DNA of 15,006 bases, from NCBI GenBank assembly GCA_025350445.1, contig JANXXV010000297.1, forward strand, positions 1-15,006. The letters run 5' to 3'. Below the pieces are notes generated by a model that worked only from the letters and a program-made list of their open reading frames with translations, made no database searches and had not been told where the DNA came from. The first letter of the stretch is position 1. The number at the start of each line of letters is the position of its first letter. A program made the position numbers and the translations under genes. Positions 1 to 7,013 of the stretch are shown in pieces. Source of the DNA: Bryobacteraceae bacterium (GTDB lineage: Bacteria > Acidobacteriota > Terriglobia > Bryobacterales > Bryobacteraceae).

Positions 1-2611
1 CTCCCAGCCAGCGGAAGATGTAGTCCATGATCGATTTTGCGTACGGCACCTGCGGGTTGCCGGTCCAGCCGCTGGGCTCGAACCGCACGTGACTGAACTT
101 GTCTACGAAGAACTTCAGCGGCACGCCGTATTGCAGCGCATAGCTGACTGCGGTGGCAAAGCTATCCATCAACCCGGAAATCGTCGAGCCTTCCTTAGCC
201 ATCGAAATGAAAACTTCGCCCGGTGTTCCATCTTCATACATACCGACGGTGATGTAGCCTTCGTGACCGCCAATTGAAAATTTATGCGTCACCGACTGGC
301 GTTCATCGGGAAGCTTGTGCCGCACCGGACGATTCACGATTTTTTCGATGACCACTGGCTGTTGCGCGGACGCCGTAGCCTTTTTTTCACCCTTGCCGGT
401 GCTGGAACTCAGCGGCTGCGAGCGCTTCGAATTATCACGATAGATGGCCACCGCTTTAATGCCCAGGCGCCAGCTTTCGATGTAGGCATCCATGATGTCC
501 TCCACCGTGCATTCTTCCGGCATGTTGATGGTCTTTGAGATGGCGCCGGAGATGAAGGGTTGCACCGCCGCCATCATCTTCACATGGCCCATGTGCTGGA
601 TGGAACGGGTGCCATTCTGCGGACGGAAACTGCAATCAAAGACGGAAAGGTGCTCGTCCTTCAAGCCCGGCGCTCCTTCAATCGTGCCGGTGGAATCGAT
701 GTGCGTGACGATCTGTTCGGCCTGCTCCGGCGAGTAGCCGAGTTTGATCAGCGATTGCGGAACCGTCTGATTCACGATCTTAATCACGCCGCCGCCCACC
801 AACTTCTTATACTTCACCAGCGCGAGATCGGGCTCAATGCCCGTGGTATCGCAATCCATCATGAAGCCGATGGTGCCGGTGGGGGCGATCACGGTTGTCT
901 GCGCGTTGCGGAATCCGCTGACCTTACCCTTCTTATAAGCATCGCTCCAGGTTTTGTGCGCGGCCTCCATCATGGCCGGCGGAATGTGCCTGCTGTTGAT
1001 GTTGTGAACCGCTTCCCCGTGCATCCGAACTACGTCCAGGAAAGACTGTTCGTTCTGCGCATAACCCGGAAACGGCCCCGTCCCTTCCGCAATGCGCGCG
1101 CTGGTGAGGTAAGACTGCCCGCACATCACGGCAGTCAGGGCGCCGGAGAAGTCACGGCCTTGATCGCTATCATAGGCAAGGCCCATCGACATCAATAGCG
1201 CGCCAAGATTCGCGAATCCCAGTCCCAGCGGACGGTAGTCGTGCGAGTTCCTGCCGATCATCTCCGTGGGGTAGCTTGCGCTATCCACAATGATTTCCTG
1301 CGCCAGGATCATCGTATCCACGGCGTGACGGAATCCCACTACGTCGAACTGGCCACCCGCGCCGGCGAATTTCATCAGGTTCAATGACGACAGATTGCAG
1401 GCCGAATCGTCCAGGAACATGTATTCCGAGCACGGGTTTGAGGCGTTGATGCGGTCCGTGGTCTTGCAGGTGTGCCAGCGATTGACGGTCGTGTCGAATT
1501 GCATTCCCGGGTCGCCGCACTGGTGCGTGGCTTCGGCAATCTGCCGCAGCAAGTCGCGCGCCTTGAAGCGCTTCACAGGTTGGCCGGTAATCTTCGATTT
1601 GCTCCAGAAGTCGGAATCTTCCACCACCGAGTGCATGAATTCGTCGGTGGCGCGCACCGAGTTGTTTGCGTTCTGGAAAAAGATGGACCCATAGGCTTCG
1701 CCGTCCAGGCTGGCATCGTAACCTGCGTCGATCAGTGTATGCGCTTTCTTCTCTTCCTTCGCCTTGCACCAGACGAAACGTTCGATGTCCGGGTGGTCCA
1801 CATTCAGGATTACCATCTTCGCCGCGCGCCGTGTCTTTCCACCCGACTTGATCACTCCGGCAAACGCATCGAAACCCTTCATGAAGCTGAGCGGGCCGGA
1901 AGCCTTACCACCGCCGGAGAGAATGCCGTCCTCTTCGCGAAGCGCCGAGAGATTTGTGCCCGTGCCCGAGCCCCACTTGAAGAGCATGCCTTCGGTCTTC
2001 GCCAGGTCGAGGATGGATTCCAGTGTGTCTTTCACCGAGACGATGAAGCAGGCGGAACACTGCGGCCGGACTTCCGACCGCGATAGCTTCTTGATATCGC
2101 CGCTGGCTTCGTCGTAGTACCAGCCATAACCCCGTGCTTCTTCCACACCAACGTTGAACCAGACCGGCGAATTGAAGCAGGCCTTCTGGGTGAGCATCAG
2201 GTGGGCGAGTTCATTGCGGAAGTTCTCGCCGTCTTCGTTCGACTTGAAGTAGCGGCCTTCCAGGCCCCAACCGGCGATGGTGTCGACGACGCGATGCACC
2301 AGTTGCCCTACACTGCGCTCCCGATCCGGCGCGCCCAGCTTGCCGTGGAAATACTTGCTGGCGACGATGTTAGTGGCGGTTTGCGACCAGTCTTCGGGCA
2401 CCTCCACGTCGCGCTGTTCGAAGATCACCGAGCCTTTATCGTTTCCGATGGTGGCGTTGCGGAGCTCCCACACAATTTCGTCGTACGGGGTCTTACCGGA
2501 CTCCAGTTTGGCGGTGAAGTGGCGGGGGAATTCGATTCCGGTACGTTGTGCTACGGGAAGGGAAAGCTTTAGTTCGTGTCTGGTGCTGAGATCTACTGTT
2601 AGTTGGCCCAT
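1..2611 (-). CDS. nrdJ: Vitamin B12-dependent class II ribonucleotide reductase, 3' end cut by window edge
   Basis: Reduces ribonucleotides to deoxyribonucleotides in the cytoplasm, using adenosylcobalamin to make a thiyl radical, so no oxygen or activase is needed. The frame is open from the ATG at 2611 to base 1 (870 codons) without a stop. Seen in order: FNSPVWFNVG, PQCSACFI with Cys185 and Cys188, GSGTGTNLSAL, SGGGKASGP, the radical-site NPCSE with Cys394, and Cys405 in DSACNLSSLN eleven residues later (the spacing of thiyl and redox cysteines in the Thermotoga enzyme). Then come APTGTIGFMMDCDTTGIEPD and, from about residue 770, a TSCPD-type domain (GYITVGMYEDGTPGEIFISM). The missing part should hold only the C-terminal tail with its cysteines. 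The start has a weak AAGG ten bases upstream. Several long antisense frames lie inside but show no protein features. Identification is firm. Confidence 0.97.
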   Translation of the reverse strand, partial: MGQLTVDLSTRHELKLSLPVAQRTGIEFPRHFTAKLESGKTPYDEIVWELRNATIGNDKGSVIFEQRDVEVPEDWSQTATNIVASKYFHGKLGAPDRERSVGQLVHRVVDTIAGWGLEGRYFKSNEDGENFRNELAHLMLTQKACFNSPVWFNVGVEEARGYGWYYDEASGDIKKLSRSEVRPQCSACFIVSVKDTLESILDLAKTEGMLFKWGSGTGTNLSALREEDGILSGGGKASGPLSFMKGFDAFAGVIKSGGKTRRAAKMVILNVDHPDIERFVWCKAKEEKKAHTLIDAGYDASLDGEAYGSIFFQNANNSVRATDEFMHSVVEDSDFWSKSKITGQPVKRFKARDLLRQIAEATHQCGDPGMQFDTTVNRWHTCKTTDRINASNPCSEYMFLDDSACNLSSLNLMKFAGAGGQFDVVGFRHAVDTMILAQEIIVDSASYPTEMIGRNSHDYRPLGLGFANLGALLMSMGLAYDSDQGRDFSGALTAVMCGQSYLTSARIAEGTGPFPGYAQNEQSFLDVVRMHGEAVHNINSRHIPPAMMEAAHKTWSDAYKKGKVSGFRNAQTTVIAPTGTIGFMMDCDTTGIEPDLALVKYKKLVGGGVIKIVNQTVPQSLIKLGYSPEQAEQIVTHIDSTGTIEGAPGLKDEHLSVFDCSFRPQNGTRSIQHMGHVKMMAAVQPFISGAISKTINMPEECTVEDIMDAYIESWRLGIKAVAIYRDNSKRSQPLSSSTGKGEKKATASAQQPVVIEKIVNRPVRHKLPDERQSVTHKFSIGGHEGYITVGMYEDGTPGEVFISMAKEGSTISGLMDSFATAVSYALQYGVPLKFFVDKFSHVRFEPSGWTGNPQVPYAKSIMDYIFRWLG

Positions 2612-2648
2612 AGGACGATTGCCTTAAAATTCTAGTCGAACAGGTGTA

Positions 2649-2678
2649 ATCATGCCCCAAGATCTAGTACCGCGTCAA
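2649..2678 (-). promoter_or_regulatory. Candidate sigma-70-type promoter of nrdJ
   Basis: On the minus strand TTGACG (2678-2673) is followed after 18 bases by CATGAT (2654-2649), four of six matches to TATAAT. This would give a leader of about 30 bases before the nrdJ ATG. A second TATAAT lies slightly further upstream but has no good -35 partner. No cobalamin riboswitch fits in so short a leader. Inferred by eye only. Confidence 0.4.
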
Positions 2679-2834
2679 GGATTATATCTATATAGGGTGC
2701 TTTGGGTTACGGTTCAGTGAATTAGACGATCAACGCCGAAATCTTTGCAGCACTGGATGAGCCCTCCGGGAGTGTGATCGGGTGCGTGTCGAAACTTGGC
2801 TGTCGAGATTCTCAATCGGCGGTAAACTGGAGAT

Positions 2835-3062
2835 ATGGGTACGGTTCCCGAGCATGAGCACGAGGACTTCCGGCTGGACCGCTCGCAATTTTCCGTAGTG
2901 CACTTGACGGATACTGACGATGCGGTTGAGTACTGGTTGTCCCGGCCCGTTGAGAAGCGGCTGCGGGCGCTCGAACTCCTGCGAAGGACCTTCTATGGCT
3001 ATACCGGCGCTAGCGAGGGACTTCAAAGAGTTCTTGAAGTCGCTCAACTCGAACGGCGTTGA
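2835..3062 (+). CDS. Small protein upstream of a nucleotidyltransferase, putative antitoxin
   Basis: A 75-residue protein, acidic at the N-terminus and then probably helical, with the pattern YWLSRP, RLRALELLRR, YGY, LQRVLEV. I recognise this as the kind of small protein that often sits directly in front of nucleotidyltransferases of the AbiEii/MNT type, but I know no tested function. It starts at an ATG with GGAG only two bases upstream (2829-2832). Its 3' end overlaps the next gene by 68 bases in another frame, so the two must be expressed together. By analogy with MNT-linked toxin-antitoxin pairs it could be the antitoxin; this is inference. It is divergent from nrdJ, with about 220 bases between them. 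Confidence 0.7.
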   Translation: MGTVPEHEHEDFRLDRSQFSVVHLTDTDDAVEYWLSRPVEKRLRALELLRRTFYGYTGASEGLQRVLEVAQLERR

Positions 3063-3447
3063 ATACCTGTTGATCGGTGGGTACGCGGTCGGCATCTATG
3101 GTCATATCAGGGCTACCAACGATCTTGATATTTGGGTCAACGTTAGCGCGGAAAACGCAGCGAGAATCGATCGAACACTTCGGGAGTTCGGGTTCGCCCA
3201 GGCAGAGTTGACCCCGGAACTTTTTCTCGCGCCGAATAACGTGGTCCGCATGGGACTGCCGCCTGTTCGGATTGAGATCCTCACCTCTATTTCGGGAGTC
3301 GAGTTCAAGGCCTGTTATGCCGAAAAAGGGATGATCCAGATTGAGGACATAGTGGTTCCCGTGATCAGCCTCGCCCGTCTGCGCCAAAACAAGGCGGCCA
3401 GCGGGCGCGCGAAGGATCTAGCGGATCTGGAGCAACTCACTGACTAA
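2995..3447 (+). CDS. Minimal nucleotidyltransferase (MNT / AbiEii-like), putative toxin
   Basis: A 150-residue single-domain protein of the DNA polymerase beta-like nucleotidyltransferase fold. The catalytic pattern is visible: Gly28-Gly29 (LLIGGYAVGIYG), Asp43 and Asp45 (NDLDIWV) as metal ligands, and Glu94 in RIEIL as the likely third carboxylate. The end, SGRAKDLADLEQL, is typical of this family, where Lys-Asp-x-x-Asp closes the domain. The frame is open further upstream, but this start is chosen because AAGGA (2984-2988) lies six bases before the ATG and the protein homology begins here. Such proteins transfer AMP or another nucleotide to a target; several are toxins of type II or IV systems. 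The target here is unknown. It overlaps the preceding putative antitoxin gene by 68 bases. Confidence 0.85.
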   Translation: MAIPALARDFKEFLKSLNSNGVEYLLIGGYAVGIYGHIRATNDLDIWVNVSAENAARIDRTLREFGFAQAELTPELFLAPNNVVRMGLPPVRIEILTSISGVEFKACYAEKGMIQIEDIVVPVISLARLRQNKAASGRAKDLADLEQLTD

Positions 3448-3555
3448 AGCTGTGATCGAGGCGGGAGCGATCTGCATAGTTAGCTAGTTTGTATTCTAAC
3501 GGATAGCGAAGGGAACACATTTGCGCGACTTGGCTTGAGGAACGTAGTCGTGATG

Positions 3556-3578
3556 GCGGCGTGTGGCATCAACGCCGC
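3556..3578. promoter_or_regulatory. Short perfect inverted repeat upstream of second two-gene module
   Basis: GCGGCGT (3556-3562) pairs perfectly with ACGCCGC (3572-3578) around a 9-base loop. It lies 23 bases before the GTG of the downstream small gene, where an autoregulatory operator or a leader hairpin could sit. There is no U-run, so a terminator is unlikely. The rest of the 3448-3601 gap holds only a 5-bp GATCG/CGATC repeat and the Shine-Dalgarno sequence. Confidence 0.3.
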
Positions 3579-3601
3579 GTAAAGGCGGAGGGGGATGAAT
3601 C

Positions 3602-3817
3602 GTGGAATTACGTTGCAATACTCATGTAGTGAACAGCATAGCGCAACCATCTCGTGTGCAAGATGACTTGAGTTCGCCTCAAGCCGTTGAGCGTTTCCGC
3701 AAGGCCGCCGCAGTTTTCACTGCGCGTGCGATCAAGTCGCGGGAAAGTGCCCTTAAAGTCCTGGTCGGTGAAGGGATATACACAAAGTCCGGAAAGCTTA
3801 CGAAGCGGTATAGCTAA
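3602..3817 (+). CDS. Small basic protein, putative antitoxin partner of the ART-like protein
   Basis: A 71-residue protein starting at GTG with a strong purine-rich GGAGG about ten bases upstream; an ATG at 3595 is in another frame and stops after 23 codons. The second half (AVERFRKAAAVFTARAIKS, then GIYTKSGKLTKRY) is basic and ends in the I-Y-T-x-x-G-K-L pattern that I recall from short genes placed directly before DUF3990-like toxins. The TAA stop lies five bases before the next start codon, so the two are probably translationally coupled. No DNA-binding motif can be identified with certainty. The antitoxin role is inferred only from gene order and size. Confidence 0.65.
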   Translation: MELRCNTHVVNSIAQPSRVQDDLSSPQAVERFRKAAAVFTARAIKSRESALKVLVGEGIYTKSGKLTKRYS

Positions 3818-3822
3818 CCTAC

Positions 3823-4407
3823 TTGCATCGCTTAACGTCGAGTTTCATTCTCGGTTACAACGGTTGCGACGTTCGTGTCGGGGAACGTCTGCTTGGCGGC
3901 ATGCCGTTTCAGCTCAGCGATAACGACTACGACTGGTTGGGCCCCGGAATCTATTTCTGGGAAGCGAATCCACAACGGGGTTTCGAATTTGCGCGAGAGG
4001 CTTCCAAGCGGCGAGGATCGAACATTTCAAACCCTTTTGTTATAGGTGCGGTGATTGAATTGGGGCTGTGCCTCGATCTAACGACTTCCAGTGGCGTGGA
4101 TTGGGTGCGGATTGCATACGATAGCCTTCTGGCAGTCACCCAGGCCGTAGCTCCGACCTTACTATTGAAAAACGATGAGGATCAGCTCAGGAGGAACCTC
4201 GATTGTGCAGTAATCCGCCGCCTGCACTCGATTCTAGAAGCTCAGCAACAACCCGCCATCGACACATTGAAAGGCGTGTTTATCGAGGGACTGCCGGTAT
4301 ATCCGGGTGCTGGATTTTACGAGAAAACTCACATCCAAGGGGCAGTCCGCAATCCTCGATGCATCAAGGGAGTCTTCCGCGTTCCTCTGGGGCAACTTCA
4401 CCGTTAG
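3823..4407 (+). CDS. DUF3990-like ADP-ribosyltransferase-fold protein, putative toxin
   Basis: A 194-residue soluble protein. Conserved blocks are GYNGCD (residues 11-16), NDYDWLGPGIYFWE (34-47), FAREASKRRG, and near the end YPGAGFYEKTHIQGAVRNP followed by CIKGVF. The layout resembles DUF3990 and related ART-fold proteins, in which Y-H-G, D-x-G-x-G-x-Y and a late E/Q form the NAD site. Here the His of Y-H-G is Asn13. The start is a TTG: the frame has a stop at 3811-3813, and the first ATG (residue 27) would remove the conserved GYNGCD. Base composition is visibly lower in GC than the flanking genes, which fits horizontal transfer. Its stop abuts the stop of the convergent methyltransferase gene. 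The family match is by memory and the enzymatic role is inference. Confidence 0.7.
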   Translation: MHRLTSSFILGYNGCDVRVGERLLGGMPFQLSDNDYDWLGPGIYFWEANPQRGFEFAREASKRRGSNISNPFVIGAVIELGLCLDLTTSSGVDWVRIAYDSLLAVTQAVAPTLLLKNDEDQLRRNLDCAVIRRLHSILEAQQQPAIDTLKGVFIEGLPVYPGAGFYEKTHIQGAVRNPRCIKGVFRVPLGQLHR

Positions 4408-5691
4408 CTAACCAATCTCAATCTCAACCGGGGCCAGCTTTCGTCCGCCCAATTGCATAGAAAGCCGCGCGGGTCCCGCCTGATGCTTCTCCGGCAAATG
4501 GAAGTTAATCTCATACCGCGGCGGCAGCGGATCGGCGCAGAACACATCGATATTCCGCACCGGTTCCCCGCCGATCCACGCCTGAAAGCTCTGCGGCGCG
4601 CCCATCTCCTCGATCGTCACTTTAATAACGCCGCTGACAATCCGGTTCCCCGACATCATATTAATGCCGTCGGTGACCGACAGCACGTGCGGCACCCGCG
4701 GGCCGGGTGGAATTACCCGTATCGTCGCGGCCGGGCAAACGGCTACTCCCTCAGACCCGATAGTGATCGGCAGCAGACCGGTTTCCACCAACGGCGGCAG
4801 CATTACATTCAGTTGCTGCAACTCATCGGCCTCCACCCGCCCGATGTAACACGGAAAGGCGGGCAGTCCGCCGATGGTGACGTCCACATGGTTCAAATCG
4901 CACGATGCCGGCAGATGCTCAATCCAAAGCGTGATGGACGCGAACCTGCCGCGCGTGGGCGCAACCGGCTCTGAACTGTGCGCGTTGGTGATGCGCCGGA
5001 TGCGCGCTGTGTGAGTCACCGGCGCCGCCGCCCGGCCCTTGATCATCGTCGTCCACATATACTGCGTCGAAACACCTTCCAGCGCCAGCAGTTGGAAATC
5101 GTGTTCGCGGGCGAAGGCGGCCACCTGGGCGGCACTGATCCGCACGCCGCTCCACGTATCGTAGCGGGCGGCTGATTCCGGCAGGCCGTTGATCTGCACG
5201 CGCAACAGTCCGCCGGGCTTCAACACGCGCTTCGACTCCCGCAGGTAGTTCATCACCACGTCGAGGCTGGGGATGTGCTGAAACACCGCGTAGGAGTAAA
5301 CGAAGTCGAACGAGTCGTCGGCGAACGGAGCCAGGTCCGCGCCGCTGGTGTGGTGTGGATGCGCATGCGGAATATCGTGCAGATTCGCCTCGGCGCGGCG
5401 GATCATTTCATCGGACACATCAATGCCGTGAATCTCGCCGAAGAACTCACTCATCGGCCGCATCAGCCGTCCCGGGCCGCAACCGATTTCCAGTGCACGC
5501 CGCGCGCGGGGATTCGAGCAGGGCACCCGCTTCAATTCCCAGTTCAGCCCGCGAACCACCTCCGCCGCGGTATCGAAGAACTCTTCGGTGTCCTGATTAC
5601 GCCGTCCGAAAGCAACGTAGAAGTTCGCGTCTTCCACCGCGCGCGAATTCCAGTCCTGCTGCATCTGGGAAGTGATTTTCGGATCGATCAT
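4408..5691 (-). CDS. SAM-dependent methyltransferase with duplicated beta-rich C-terminal domain
   Basis: A 427-residue cytoplasmic protein. Residues 60-170 form a class I methyltransferase: motif I LEIGCGPG (67-74), the acidic ribose-binding GIDVSDEMI, then FDFVYSYAVFQHIP and LKPGGLLRVQING. From about residue 240 to the end two related beta-rich units follow, each with an I-G-G-x-P turn (VTIGGLPAFPCYIG; AWIGGEPVRNIDVF) and a later x-L/F-x-L-P strand. They recall IPT/TIG-like or TIGR03437 domains. The start is the ATG at 5691: it forms an ATGA overlap with the stop of the upstream beta-helix gene and has AAGGGA directly before it, whereas a GTG four codons earlier is less likely. The substrate is unknown; beside a Wzt-like protein a glycan or its terminal sugar is a reasonable guess. 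Confidence 0.85.
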   Translation of the reverse strand: MIDPKITSQMQQDWNSRAVEDANFYVAFGRRNQDTEEFFDTAAEVVRGLNWELKRVPCSNPRARRALEIGCGPGRLMRPMSEFFGEIHGIDVSDEMIRRAEANLHDIPHAHPHHTSGADLAPFADDSFDFVYSYAVFQHIPSLDVVMNYLRESKRVLKPGGLLRVQINGLPESAARYDTWSGVRISAAQVAAFAREHDFQLLALEGVSTQYMWTTMIKGRAAAPVTHTARIRRITNAHSSEPVAPTRGRFASITLWIEHLPASCDLNHVDVTIGGLPAFPCYIGRVEADELQQLNVMLPPLVETGLLPITIGSEGVAVCPAATIRVIPPGPRVPHVLSVTDGINMMSGNRIVSGVIKVTIEEMGAPQSFQAWIGGEPVRNIDVFCADPLPPRYEINFHLPEKHQAGPARLSMQLGGRKLAPVEIEIG

Positions 5692-7013
5692 AATCCCTTG
5701 CACATATTGCGATTCACGCGATTGCTTTCGAGATTCACGCCGGGCGCCGCAGTCACACAGTGCTTATCCATGTTGAAGCCGGAGATCGCATTTTCTTCCA
5801 CAATGTTGTCGTGCGACGGGGCGGGCCGTTCCGCGCCGCGGCCCAGGTAGATGCCGGATTGCAGAATATCGGGATCGTCTTTGAACGACAGGCAACTGAA
5901 CTTCAGTGTGTTCTCATTGCAGTGCGCCAGGTTCAGCCGTGTCAGCAGATTCATCTTCACCGTGTGGCCGGTGCCGATGAGAAAGATGCCGCCAAATTTC
6001 GTGCCGTCAATCTGATTCGCCATGATCTTGACGTTGTTCGGCTTCATATCGGGGTTCGTGTTGTTCATCACGATGGCGTAGTGGCCATACGGATAATCCT
6101 CCGGCTTGCCGTTGTTGATGCACGCGTTACCCATGACTTCTCCGTCGTGGAAGCCGTCCAGGTCGATGCACTTGCCGTTGATCTCCTCGAAGTGATTGCC
6201 GGCGTAGCGGGCGTTTTCCACGTTGCCAGCGGTGTCGATCCCAACTGGCGTTCCGCCGCCTTCCATGTCCACCTTGTCGATGGGAAACCCAATTCGGGCG
6301 CCGGTGTTTCCCTCCACATTGATCCGCGTGGCGTGGCCAATTTGAATGGCATCGCGGCCGATTTCTTCGAAGGTATTGTTGTTGATGCGGCCGTCGTGGT
6401 TGCGCTTCGATTTGTAGAGTGAGTGCGTCCAGATGCCGTTGCCGAGAATGTTCTTCAGCGTGCATTTTCGGATATCGAAGTGCCCCGTTCCTTCTTCCAA
6501 CAGGATGCCGCCGGTGGTGTTGTTGCGTCCCTTCTTATTGAGCGAGCCGCTGTTCTCAATCCTCGATTGCTCTATCAAGATTTCTGTCGACTTGGTCACC
6601 AGCACTGCAAAGCCCGCGACGTTTTGAAACTTCACGTTCGTGATGGTGAGGCCGTCTGTGTTCTCGATGAGGATGGCGTTGTTTTGCGTGAACTGGGCGA
6701 ACCTCCGGTCCGCTGGTGGCAACTCCGACGGCTTCGCCAACTCGCCCCGGTTGCCGTCCAATGTGAGCCCGCTGAACTTGATGTTGCGGCATCCCGTGCA
6801 ACTGATCATCGCCCGGCCCTGGAAATCGGCCGCCGCGCGCAACACCGTATCCGCGCCGCGGATCTCCAGGTCATGCGCTCCGGCCGGCAATTTCACTTCG
6901 GCGGAAATGCTGACGGTGCCTTTGGGAAGCTCCACCACGCCGGTGTTTTGGTTCACCAGACTCAACAATAGAAATACGTAAGGCACTCCCGCTATTCTAT
7001 CTACGATGACCAT
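5688..7013 (-). CDS. Right-handed parallel beta-helix protein, probably exported
   Basis: About 441 residues. A hydrophobic N-terminal stretch (VPYVFLLLSLV) looks like a signal peptide; then repeated coils of the parallel beta-helix (PbH1) type follow, with short strands, G-N/N-N turns and Asn-rich ladders (e.g. GLTLDGNRG, GLTITNVKFQNV, NNNTFEEIGRDAIQIG, NRVNRNMC). Such proteins include polysaccharide lyases, epimerases and surface adhesins; I see no catalytic signature that decides among them. The start is uncertain: an ATG at 7013, without a Shine-Dalgarno, overlaps the divergent gene by eight bases, and a GTG at 6986 sits seven bases after a TAGAAT and could be a leaderless start that keeps the signal peptide. 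The frame is open to 7193, but there it runs over real coding sequence of the opposite gene. It is cotranscribed with the methyltransferase gene. Confidence 0.8.
   Translation of the reverse strand: MVIVDRIAGVPYVFLLLSLVNQNTGVVELPKGTVSISAEVKLPAGAHDLEIRGADTVLRAAADFQGRAMISCTGCRNIKFSGLTLDGNRGELAKPSELPPADRRFAQFTQNNAILIENTDGLTITNVKFQNVAGFAVLVTKSTEILIEQSRIENSGSLNKKGRNNTTGGILLEEGTGHFDIRKCTLKNILGNGIWTHSLYKSKRNHDGRINNNTFEEIGRDAIQIGHATRINVEGNTGARIGFPIDKVDMEGGGTPVGIDTAGNVENARYAGNHFEEINGKCIDLDGFHDGEVMGNACINNGKPEDYPYGHYAIVMNNTNPDMKPNNVKIMANQIDGTKFGGIFLIGTGHTVKMNLLTRLNLAHCNENTLKFSCLSFKDDPDILQSGIYLGRGAERPAPSHDNIVEENAISGFNMDKHCVTAAPGVNLESNRVNRNMCKGL
6993..6999. promoter_or_regulatory. Possible shared bidirectional -10 element
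   Basis: TATTCT on the plus strand (6993-6998) and TAGAAT on the minus strand (6999-6994) overlap. Each lies seven bases from a possible start codon: the plus ATG at 7006 and the minus GTG at 6986. Neither gene has a Shine-Dalgarno sequence, so leaderless transcripts from one symmetric promoter are conceivable. A weak -35 (TAGAAA, 6969-6974) exists for the plus direction only. Inference. Confidence 0.3.

Noticed and set aside
560..2086. Long plus-strand and secondary minus-strand open frames across nrdJ
   Set aside because: They are shadows of the intact reductase frame, without family motifs or ribosome binding sites.
2612..2834. Cobalamin riboswitch upstream of the B12-dependent reductase
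   Set aside because: The likely leader is only about 30 bases and no B12-box-like sequence or multi-stem fold is visible.
3479..4410. GTTAGCTA at 3479-3486 and 4403-4410 as direct repeats flanking the ART-like module
   Set aside because: Eight bases of simple sequence that coincide with stop codons; chance is likely and no integrase or other attachment-site signal is present.
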